DNA from: an uncultured Sutterella sp.
GTDB lineage: Bacteria; Pseudomonadota; Gammaproteobacteria; Burkholderiales; Burkholderiaceae_F
DNA: 11,633 nt
Reading direction: 5' to 3'
NCBI GenBank assembly: GCA_905198475.1
Contig: CAJKCQ010000066.1
Span: 1-11,633, forward strand
In this document: positions 1 to 6,380 of the stretch, piece after piece
Layout: every line of letters starts with the position of its first letter
Numbering within the stretch: position 1 is the stretch's first letter
Notes under the pieces: model-generated
Database searches by the model: none
What the model was told of the DNA's origin: nothing
The model's input: only the letters and a program-made list of their open reading frames with translations
Position numbers and translations under genes: made by a program

Positions 1-36
1 CTGGAAGAGACCCTTCCGGCGGAAGACTCTGAGTAG
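1..36 (+). CDS. Possible C-terminal end of a plus-strand gene (partial)
   Basis: Frame 1 is open from the window edge and ends at TAG (34-36), reading LEETLPAEDSE. The acidic composition is plausible for a protein tail, and hairpins follow at 71-104. Only 11 residues are visible, so neither the family nor the reality of the gene can be established. If real, it converges on the minus-strand heme operon. Confidence 0.3.
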   Translation: MEETLPAEDSE

Positions 37-70
37 GCATTAGCCGACTTTTGGGATGAAGGCTTGAAGG

Positions 71-109
71 CTCTCCCGAGCGGGAGAGCGGCGGCCTTCG
101 GCCGGGTTT
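71..109 (+). terminator. Two adjacent small hairpins, possible weak terminator
   Basis: CTCTCCC (71-77) pairs with GGGAGAG (82-88) around a GAGC loop. CGGCC (92-96) pairs with GGCCG (100-104) around TTC, followed by GGTTTC. They lie between the possible upstream gene end and the convergent minus-strand operon. The T-run is only three bases, so factor-independent termination is uncertain. Confidence 0.3.
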
Positions 110-142
110 CCGTCAAGGACAGGCTCGAAGAAGGCCCCAAGG

Positions 143-170
143 AAAAGGCCCGCGGGAGACCGCGGGCCTT
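143..170 (-). terminator. Intrinsic terminator of the minus-strand heme operon
   Basis: A perfect 11-bp inverted repeat, AAGGCCCGCGG (145-155) with CCGCGGGCCTT (160-170), encloses a GAGA (TCTC on the minus strand) loop. On the minus strand the stem ends in TTTT and continues CCTT. It begins about 47 bases past the stop of the flavodoxin gene, where the operon should end. On the plus strand no T-run follows, so it should act mainly leftward. Confidence 0.65.
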
Positions 171-216
171 CATCATGACCGTGCGCCGCCTTGAGCAGGC
201 GGCGCGCTGGGGCGTC

Positions 217-720
217 TCACCCGAAGCACTTTCTCCAGGCCTCAACGGCCGCGAGCACGTCGAGACGGTCGGGGTGCGTCTCGGCGGCCTTGCGGCGCGC
301 GTCGCGCGCGGGATCGGGCTTGCCGTTCCCGAACATCTTGTTCATGCGCTCGATCAGCTCGGGGTCGATGCGCCCCTGGCAGAGGAAGGTGCCCTTCAGG
401 ACGTTCCCTTCGCCCGCAGCGACGAGCTCTTCCGAGGTCTTCTGCATCCACGCGAGGGCGCGCTCCTCCTGCGGACAGCCGCCCATCGTGGCGAAGCAGG
501 CGACTTCCTTCCCGCAAAGGCGCTTCGCGGCCGCCTTCATGTCTTCCGGGGCCATGCCGCGGTCGCACCAGAAGAAGAGCCCGACGGGGCCGAAGCCCGA
601 GAGGTCTTCGGGAAGATCGGCCGCGTTCATGTAGACGGCGCCCGCGACTTCGTCCGCGACGCCGTGGGCGATGATGCGGGTGTTGCCGGTCTTGGAGCTT
701 ACGAGAATTAGGGGTTTCAT
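217..720 (-). CDS. Flavodoxin-like protein (copy 1), linked to HutX
   Basis: A 167-residue cytosolic flavodoxin-fold protein, probably an FMN-binding electron carrier or small flavoprotein reductase. The N-terminal beta strand is followed by the phosphate-binding loop SSKTGNT (residues 8-14). A second flavin-contacting segment, CFATMGG, lies at 75-81, and FLCQGRIDPE (112-121) and THPDRLD (148-154) are conserved in the second copy at 9202-9732. The ATG is preceded by a strong GGAGGAG Shine-Dalgarno and starts 15 bases after the hutX stop, so the two are probably co-transcribed. It is the last gene before the terminator. From family knowledge, small flavodoxins occur with anaerobic tetrapyrrole metabolism (BilS with bilirubin reductase; HmuF with the radical SAM enzyme HmuW in Fusobacterium). 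I infer a role as electron donor to HutW or in processing its product; the exact partner cannot be read from sequence. Confidence 0.88.
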   Translation of the reverse strand: MKPLILVSSKTGNTRIIAHGVADEVAGAVYMNAADLPEDLSGFGPVGLFFWCDRGMAPEDMKAAAKRLCGKEVACFATMGGCPQEERALAWMQKTSEELVAAGEGNVLKGTFLCQGRIDPELIERMNKMFGNGKPDPARDARRKAAETHPDRLDVLAAVEAWRKCFG

Positions 721-735
721 GGTGCTCCTCCCCCT

Positions 736-1269
736 TCAGGCGCAGAACTTCTCGCGGTCGGCGAAGAAGGCGGTCTTCACGGACTCGATGATCTGGTGGT
801 TTTCGCGGCCCGCGTAGACGGAGAAGCTCACGGCGCCTTCGGCGTCGAAGAAGGCCACGGAGAGCGACTCGCGTCCCATGAAGGGCATCGTGAGGAAGGC
901 CGCGGCCTTGATGTTCTCGACGCGGATGTGGCCGCCCACGACGGCGTCCTTCGCGAGGATGTTGTAGTAGCCCTGCGCGGTCTTGCCGGTCGAGAGCTTC
1001 GCGGCGATCTCAAAGACGTGGCCGCCGTGAATGAGAAAGAGCGTCGCCTTCGCCCAGTCGGCGAGCGCGGCCCAGAGTTCGGGGAAGCGTTCCGCGGCGT
1101 CGCCCGTGACGAAGGAGACGCGGTCGGCGGGGAGGCGCTTGGCGGCTTCAAGCTCCGTGAGGCCGAGCTTCTGCGCGACGACGCCGAGCGTCACCGGGAA
1201 CTTGGCGTTCATGAGTTCGGTGATGGCGGCGGCCTGTTCGGCGGTGGGTTCGATGCGTTCGATCGTCAT
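736..1269 (-). CDS. hutX: Cytosolic heme carrier/utilization protein HutX (ChuX family)
   Basis: A 177-residue soluble protein matching the HutX/ChuX family, which binds heme in the cytosol and hands it to the degrading enzyme. The C-terminal half carries the family pattern: HGGH (81-84), GGHIRVENIK (112-121), the MPFMGRESLSVAFFD block (128-142) and VYAGRE (152-157). Length agrees with the family (about 165-180). The start ATG has AGGA about 10 bases upstream. It lies 61 bases downstream of the ECF ATPase gene and 15 bases upstream of the flavodoxin gene, all on one strand. ChuX/HutX and ChuW/HutW are encoded together in Escherichia and Vibrio heme loci, and hutW is the first gene of this cluster. 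The family assignment is firm; which His residues bind heme here is not determined. Confidence 0.92.
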   Translation of the reverse strand: MTIERIEPTAEQAAAITELMNAKFPVTLGVVAQKLGLTELEAAKRLPADRVSFVTGDAAERFPELWAALADWAKATLFLIHGGHVFEIAAKLSTGKTAQGYYNILAKDAVVGGHIRVENIKAAAFLTMPFMGRESLSVAFFDAEGAVSFSVYAGRENHQIIESVKTAFFADREKFCA

Positions 1270-1330
1270 GGCTTGGGTGTCCTATGGTGGATGGTTGCTT
1301 CAATGGGGTGGAAGGAATGGGTTGAGGGCT

Positions 1331-2815
1331 TCAGCCCTCGGGCTGGAGCCGCTGCATCACGAGCGCGCGGTCGCAGATCGAGAGGAGCTCGAGGTCGTGG
1401 GTGATGAGGAAGACCGCGCGTCCGCGGGCGGCCTCTTCGCCGAGAAGTGTGGCGATGCAGGCCATGTTCGCGCCGTCGAGACCGCTCGTCGGTTCGTCGA
1501 GGATGAGGATCGCCGGGTTCTTCACGAGTGCGCAGGCGATGACGACGCGCTGCTTTTCGCCGCCCGAGAGGCTCTGCGGGTGGCGAAAAGCGAGGTGCGA
1601 GAGGTTGAGGCGCCGCATGATCTCCTCGCAGCGCCCGGCCTCGGAATCGGTGAGCTTCACGCGCCTGAGCTTCGCCCAGAAGCCCTCCTTGGCGCGCTCC
1701 GCGGCGATGCCCGCCTCCATCGCGGAGCGGATCTCCTCGCGCACGGTGCGCATCTGCAGCTGGTGGTCGGCGTTCTGGAGCACGAGCCCCGAGTGCGGCA
1801 TGAGGCCGCCATTGCCGACGGGCTTCCCGCAGACGGCGAAGACGCCTTCGGCCTTGTTGAGGCCCGTGAGGATGCGCGCGAGCGTGGTTTTGCCCGTGCC
1901 GTTTGCGCCGATGAGCGCCGTGACGCCCGCCGGGACGGGAAACGAAACGTCCGTGAAGATCGGCTTCTCGGGCGTGTAGGCGAAGCTCATGTGCGACGCG
2001 GAGAAGACCGCGTCCGTTTCGTCGGGCGCCGCGCCGAAGACCACGGGGATCGAGGGCAGCGTCTCGCGCGGATCCTCAACGTCCGCACGGCGCAGCCCCC
2101 AACGCTCGCGCATCCCTTCGTCCTCGAGGATCGACCAGGCGCCGCGCTCCTCGATGCGGCCCTTCGACATGACGATCACCTCGTCGGCGACGTCCTTGAG
2201 CCAGTAGAGGCGGTGGTCCACGACGAGGATCGCCGCGCCTTCGCGCTTCAATTCCCCCATCGTGAGGGCGAGCGACTCCGTCGCCTCCGGGTCGAGATTC
2301 GCCGACGGCTCGTCGAAGATCAGAACCTTGGGGCCGAGGGCGAGGATGCTCGCCAACCCCACCTTCTGCTTCTGGCCTTCGGAGAGCGCGTGGATGTCCT
2401 GGTTGAGCAGCGGCTCGATGCCGAGCTTCTTCGCCGCGCGCTCGACGCGCTGGTCGATCTCTTCGGGCGGCACGCCGCGGCTCCTGAGCGCGAAGGCGAT
2501 CTCGTCGCCCACGGCGAGCGCGAAGAACTGCTCCTCGGGGTCCTGAAAGAGCGTGCCGACGACCTCAGCGAGCTCCGCCACGGGCGTCGTCGAGACGTTG
2601 AGTCCCGCGACCGTGACCGTGCCGAAGACCGTGCCGCCGTAGATCTGCGGGCAGATGCCGTTCGTGAGGCGCATGAGCGTGGTCTTGCCGCACCCCGAGG
2701 CGCCGGTGACGACCTTCAGCTCCCCCGCGTTCACCGTGAGGGAGATGTTCTCGACCGCCTTCTGAGTCGTGTTGGCGTAGACGTAGGAGACGTTCTTGAA
2801 TTCGATCATCTTCAT
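1331..2815 (-). CDS. ECF transporter fused double ATPase (A/A' component)
   Basis: A 494-residue protein with two complete ABC ATPase domains in tandem, the fused form of the energizing module of an energy-coupling-factor importer. Domain 1 has Walker A GASGCGKTT (38-46), Q-loop at FQDPEEQ (90-96), signature LSEGQKQ (144-150), Walker B VLIFDEP (164-170) and switch His in VVDHR (198-202). Domain 2 has Walker A GANGTGKTT (303-311), signature LSGGEKQ (416-422), Walker B ILILDEP (436-442) and ITHD (471-474). The first signature has Glu for the usual second Gly. The start at 2815 (MKMIEF) is chosen because homology begins there; the frame continues upstream, but over the T-component gene with non-homologous sequence. 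An AGGAG overlaps the T-component stop 13 bases upstream. Substrate is inferred as heme from the locus, since ATPases do not set specificity. Confidence 0.92.
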   Translation of the reverse strand: MKMIEFKNVSYVYANTTQKAVENISLTVNAGELKVVTGASGCGKTTLMRLTNGICPQIYGGTVFGTVTVAGLNVSTTPVAELAEVVGTLFQDPEEQFFALAVGDEIAFALRSRGVPPEEIDQRVERAAKKLGIEPLLNQDIHALSEGQKQKVGLASILALGPKVLIFDEPSANLDPEATESLALTMGELKREGAAILVVDHRLYWLKDVADEVIVMSKGRIEERGAWSILEDEGMRERWGLRRADVEDPRETLPSIPVVFGAAPDETDAVFSASHMSFAYTPEKPIFTDVSFPVPAGVTALIGANGTGKTTLARILTGLNKAEGVFAVCGKPVGNGGLMPHSGLVLQNADHQLQMRTVREEIRSAMEAGIAAERAKEGFWAKLRRVKLTDSEAGRCEEIMRRLNLSHLAFRHPQSLSGGEKQRVVIACALVKNPAILILDEPTSGLDGANMACIATLLGEEAARGRAVFLITHDLELLSICDRALVMQRLQPEG

Positions 2816-2828
2816 GGGGAAGGCGCTC

Positions 2829-3614
2829 CTAGGGCATGGCGACGGGGGTGGCCCAAATGTGCTTGAGGAACACTTCGGCGAGGAGGGTGAGGACGGCGGT
2901 GAGCGTGAGGACGCCGAGCACGACCACGTCCGCACGGGTCATCGTCCGCCCGTCCATGCGCATCGTGCGCTTGGTGGTGCCGAGGCCCTTGAGTTCGGAC
3001 GCGACGCCGAGCGTCTCGGAGGACTTCAACGCGCGGAAGAGCACGGGCGCGAGGACGAGGCGGGCGCAGAGCAGCGGCCGCATCGTCATCATCACCGGAC
3101 CCACTGGCCAGCCGCGGATCTTGAGCGTCTCCCAGACCTGCTTGATGTCGTTCGTGAAGGTCGGGATGAAGCGCAGCATCACCGCCGTCGGGAGGAAGAT
3201 GCAGAAGGGAAGGCGGATGCGCTCGAGCGTGGCGAGGAGATCCTCGACGCGGGTCGTGAGGGCGAGCACCATCACGACGTTCATCATCGAGAGGCCGCGC
3301 AGGAACGGAATGAAGAGCGCCTTCAAGGTGAGTCCCCCCATCGCGGGGAACCACTGCTCGAGCAGGAGCCCGAAGAGCGCGGCGACCGCCATCATCACGG
3401 CCATGGCGCCGTAGAGGACCGCGAGGAGCCCCGGGCGCTTCAGAAAGAGCGCGTAGACGAGGGTGGCCGCAAAGAGAACGAGCTGCGAAAGGGCGCCCCC
3501 GCAGGCGACCGTGAGTACGGCCGCGGCGAGGGTGACCATGAGCTTCGTGCGGGCGTCGAGGTGCTGCAGGGGGGACGCTTCCGCCCCCGGCTTCTTAGCG
3601 AACAAAGCCCGCAT
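2829..3614 (-). CDS. ECF transporter transmembrane T component (EcfT-like)
   Basis: A 261-residue polytopic inner-membrane protein of the EcfT/CbiQ type, which couples ATP hydrolysis to movement of the substrate-binding S component. The start of the family pattern is visible as LDARTKL (19-25). Hydrophobic segments lie near 26-55, 62-86, 97-120 and 229-250. Two cytoplasmic coupling-helix motifs, normally Ala-Arg-Gly, appear degenerate as KIRG (165-168) and ELKG (207-210). The ATG at 3614 lies inside the end of the S-component gene (20-base overlap) with GGAG about 9 bases upstream, indicating translational coupling. It is followed after 13 bases by the double ATPase. The EcfT call is secure from both sequence and the S-T-A order; the transported compound is not shown by this gene. 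Confidence 0.9.
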   Translation of the reverse strand: MRALFAKKPGAEASPLQHLDARTKLMVTLAAAVLTVACGGALSQLVLFAATLVYALFLKRPGLLAVLYGAMAVMMAVAALFGLLLEQWFPAMGGLTLKALFIPFLRGLSMMNVVMVLALTTRVEDLLATLERIRLPFCIFLPTAVMLRFIPTFTNDIKQVWETLKIRGWPVGPVMMTMRPLLCARLVLAPVLFRALKSSETLGVASELKGLGTTKRTMRMDGRTMTRADVVVLGVLTLTAVLTLLAEVFLKHIWATPVAMP

Positions 3615-4137
3615 GCTTCAATTCTCCAACAGTTTTCCAGCCGAACCAGAGGCCGAAGAGCGATCCGAGATAGCCGCAGAGGACGATCGGAATGATGACC
3701 GTCATGAGCTGCGGGCTTTCGCGCAGGAAGAGGTACGACACCCCGAGGGAGAGCCCCTTGCTCATGAGGTCGTAGACGCCGACGGCGACCCAGGGGGCCC
3801 AGGGCTTCTTCGCTCCGCCCGAGATCCAGACGAAAAGTTCGCCCGCCAGGGCGCCGGCAAGGGCGGCCGGGAGCAGCGTGAGGCTCCCGCCCAGAAGACA
3901 GACGCTCACGATCATCGAGACGATCGTGAAGAGCGTGAGGGTGCCGAGCTTGGGCACCTTGGTGAGGAGCACGATCATCAAGGTCGTGAAGACCAGGTTC
4001 TTGGCGATCAGGCTTGCGGGGTTCATGCCGCCGCCCGCAAGGGCGATCAGGAGGCTCGAGAGCTTCGCGGCCGCGGCGAAGACGCCGACCAGGCAGAGTT
4101 CGCGCGCCTCCCAGTAGCGGTTGATGGGACGATCCAT
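3595..4137 (-). CDS. ECF transporter substrate-binding S component (MptD/Trep_Strep-like), candidate heme importer
   Basis: A 180-residue, very hydrophobic integral membrane protein with about five or six membrane segments (near 14-34, 43-59, 65-83, 86-106, 115-137, 145-167), the size and layout of ECF S components. The sequence resembles the MptD/Trep_Strep-type S family: a polar N-terminus (MDRPINRYWEARE), then small-residue-rich helices. S components capture substrate and dock on the T component, whose gene overlaps this one by 20 bases. S components of related type have been linked to heme uptake in Gram-positive bacteria (streptococcal SiaFGH, a Lactobacillus sakei ECF system). Here the genes sit between a TonB receptor and hutX, so heme or another tetrapyrrole is the best inferred substrate. 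Shine-Dalgarno pairing is weak (GAG about 8 bases before ATG). Confidence 0.85.
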   Translation of the reverse strand: MDRPINRYWEARELCLVGVFAAAAKLSSLLIALAGGGMNPASLIAKNLVFTTLMIVLLTKVPKLGTLTLFTIVSMIVSVCLLGGSLTLLPAALAGALAGELFVWISGGAKKPWAPWVAVGVYDLMSKGLSLGVSYLFLRESPQLMTVIIPIVLCGYLGSLFGLWFGWKTVGELKHAGFVR

Positions 4138-4176
4138 GAATCGTGCTCAATGGTGTTGAAAAGGGAAGGAGCTTCG

Positions 4177-4210
4177 CCTCGTCCGACCGGGCGGACCCGG
4201 ACGGACGAGG
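4177..4210 (-). promoter_or_regulatory. Long intercistronic hairpin between receptor and ECF genes
   Basis: CCTCGTCCG (4177-4185) pairs with CGGACGAGG (4202-4210), and inside it CCGGG (4187-4191) pairs with CCCGG (4196-4200) around a CGGA tetraloop. Only an A/A mismatch interrupts the 14 pairs. It lies in the 94-base gap between the receptor stop and the S-component start. No T-run follows on either strand, so it is more likely an RNA processing, stabilising or attenuating structure than a simple terminator. Confidence 0.6.
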
Positions 4211-4231
4211 GATGCTCACAGGACCAAGGGG

Positions 4232-6301
4232 TTAGAAGCGGGCGTTCATCTTGATGCTGAAGTAGCGGCCCGGCTCATAGATGGAGCCTTCGTTCTGGTA
4301 CTTCTTGTCGAAGATGTTGTAGAAGCCCGCGTCGAGCGAGTACTGCTTCTCAGGACCGAAGGAGACGCCCGCCGTCATGTTGAAGGTGGTCGCACCGCCA
4401 TAGCGAAGCTCCTTGTCAGGGTCGTTGTTCTCCAACGTCTTCATCGCGGTCTGCGTAAAGCCGTAGACGTCGGTGCGGAGCCCAAGACCGTTGTACTCGT
4501 CCGTCCAACGCACGCCGTAGCGGCCATAGAAGTCGGGCGTGCCGGACTTGAAGGTCTTCATGCCGTTGTGGTTGAACTGGCGGCGCATCCAGGTGAGGTT
4601 GGCGTACGGTTCGAAGCCCGTCGCACCGATTTCCCAGGAAGCGGACATTTCAAGCCCCCAGGTCTTGGCCTTGGCAATGTTCTGATACTGCGTGGTCGTC
4701 CCTCCGGTCAGCGCCACCACTGCGATGTAGTCGTCGGCATCGGAGTAGAAGGTGGTGGCGTCAAGCTCAACGCCGTGCTTGGACCAACGAGCACCGAGTT
4801 CGAAATTGTCGGACGTTTCCGGCTTCAGATCGGGGTTGGCAAGAGTGGTCGAAGAACCCGTACCCATGGCGGTGTCGATGTAGAGGTTCTGCAGTAGCGG
4901 GAACTGATAGCCCTGCGAATAGGCGGCGCGCAGCGTCAGATCATCAATGCCGTTCCAGAGGAGGCCGAAGTTGAAGACCGCCTTGCCGTCGGAAAGCGAG
5001 GGGAAGGACTTCGAGGCGGTGCCTGACCTCATACCCCAGGTGACCTGGTCCATTTCAGACTTGACCCAGGTGTAGCGGACGCCGTAATTGGCCGTCAAGT
5101 CGAAGGGCAGCGTCGTCTCCATGCTGGCGAACACGGCGTTCGTCATTTGGTAGCCGTCGTAATTTTTGTCAGTGACCTTCATAAGGGGCACGCCGGGAGA
5201 GCGAAGCATCCACATCTGGCTGGTGGCATCGAGGTCGTCGTAATTGAACTCATACCCCGCGATGAGGTAGTGGTTCTGTCCAAACCGCCAGTCCGTCTGA
5301 ACGGAAAAGCCGTACTGATTGAGCTTGTTGTCGGCAAGAGGAGAGACGTAACTGGTGCTGTTCGGAACCCTGCCGTTAGAAGTGCCGATGGTGTTCGCCA
5401 TCGATTTGTTGCCCCGCTGATAGAAGGCGTCGGTGCGGACACGAACCAGATTGTCAGAGATGTTCTTCACTTCGGCGAAGACGCCGGCCTTGTAGCGCTC
5501 CCACTTCGGCACGTCGACGGTGAAGTAGGGGTAGCCACCGGAAACGTCGGAGGAGCCGAATTCAAGGTCGTAGTATTCGAGGCGGCCGCCCACCTGAGCG
5601 TCCGCGGTGATGTCGTAGGAGACGAAGCCGGAGGCGGCGCGGGAGGTGAAGTACGTGTTGAACATGTCGCCGGCCGGCGTCTTCAGCTCACCGTCGTCCT
5701 CAACGCTCGCGGAGAGGCGGTAGTTCCAGCCGTTCGTCGAGCCATAGACCGACCCGGACGCGCTCTTGCCGGAGGCGGAGGTGTTCATCCCGGCGGAGAG
5801 TTCGCCGCCGATCGGCTTCGTGCCGCCCTTCTTCGTGATGATGTTGATCGCGCCGCCGATGGCTTCAGAACCATAGAGGACGGAGGCCGGTCCCTTGATC
5901 ACTTCAATGCGCTCGATTTCGGACGGAGAGATCAGCAGGGGCGAGCCCGACATCGACTTCTGTTCGCCGATTTTTTGGCCGTCGATCATCACGAGCGTGT
6001 GGAAGGCGGATTCGCCGCGGATCTTCACGCGCTTGACGCCCTGCCCGCCATCGTTGTTGATGCGCACGCCGGGGACGTTTTCAAGCAGTTCGCCGACGGT
6101 GCGGGCATTGGATTCCCGGATCTCTTCTTGCGTAATCACGGAGACGGACATGTTGACGTCCTTGAGCTCCTGCTCCACGCGGCTCGCGGTCACCTTGACG
6201 GGTGCGAGCGTGGTGTATTCATCGGCCTGAGCGGCGCCGGCGCCGATGGCAAAGAGGGCGGCCGCAACGGCAGCGGCAAGAATGCGCTTCTGACAGTGCA
6301 T
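4232..6301 (-). CDS. TonB-dependent outer-membrane receptor, probable heme receptor
   Basis: A 689-residue outer-membrane beta-barrel receptor that would import its ligand with energy from TonB. Residues 1-26 form a signal peptide (MHCQKR, hydrophobic stretch, then AQA before D27). A TonB-box-like segment APVKVTAS is at 33-40. The plug domain covers about 45-160 and includes the classic IEVIKGPASVLYGS and GGAINIITKKGG blocks. The rest is the barrel, ending in Phe (NARF). Start 6301 is preferred over the upstream in-frame ATG (6367) because it begins a proper signal peptide; the Shine-Dalgarno is weak. The gene follows hutW by 79 bases and precedes the ECF importer, so heme or hemoprotein is the likely ligand. 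Where heme receptors have FRAP/NPNL motifs this one has YQFP (465-468) and NPDL (489-492), with no His between them. A siderophore or other tetrapyrrole ligand remains possible. Confidence 0.88.
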   Translation of the reverse strand: MHCQKRILAAAVAAALFAIGAGAAQADEYTTLAPVKVTASRVEQELKDVNMSVSVITQEEIRESNARTVGELLENVPGVRINNDGGQGVKRVKIRGESAFHTLVMIDGQKIGEQKSMSGSPLLISPSEIERIEVIKGPASVLYGSEAIGGAINIITKKGGTKPIGGELSAGMNTSASGKSASGSVYGSTNGWNYRLSASVEDDGELKTPAGDMFNTYFTSRAASGFVSYDITADAQVGGRLEYYDLEFGSSDVSGGYPYFTVDVPKWERYKAGVFAEVKNISDNLVRVRTDAFYQRGNKSMANTIGTSNGRVPNSTSYVSPLADNKLNQYGFSVQTDWRFGQNHYLIAGYEFNYDDLDATSQMWMLRSPGVPLMKVTDKNYDGYQMTNAVFASMETTLPFDLTANYGVRYTWVKSEMDQVTWGMRSGTASKSFPSLSDGKAVFNFGLLWNGIDDLTLRAAYSQGYQFPLLQNLYIDTAMGTGSSTTLANPDLKPETSDNFELGARWSKHGVELDATTFYSDADDYIAVVALTGGTTTQYQNIAKAKTWGLEMSASWEIGATGFEPYANLTWMRRQFNHNGMKTFKSGTPDFYGRYGVRWTDEYNGLGLRTDVYGFTQTAMKTLENNDPDKELRYGGATTFNMTAGVSFGPEKQYSLDAGFYNIFDKKYQNEGSIYEPGRYFSIKMNARF

Positions 6302-6380
6302 TTTTATGTTTTCCAGAAGGAGGAGGTGTTGAGAAAGGTTCCAGGGCCTTGCGGTCTGGGGTCTCATGGATCGGCGTGGC

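Noticed and set aside
1..216. Possible tRNA or structured RNA at the left edge
   Set aside because: Several short inverted repeats are present, but no cloverleaf, T-loop or known RNA pattern could be made from them.
1324..1339. GAGGGC/GCCCTC hairpin at the ATPase stop codon
   Set aside because: Only six pairs, no T-run on either strand, and it overlaps the end of the coding sequence; not enough to call a terminator between the ATPase and hutX.
1031..2866. Plus-strand open frame of 611 codons opposite the ECF ATPase and hutX
   Set aside because: It spans several real minus-strand genes and reads as low-complexity charged sequence; the opposite strand carries two complete ABC domains.
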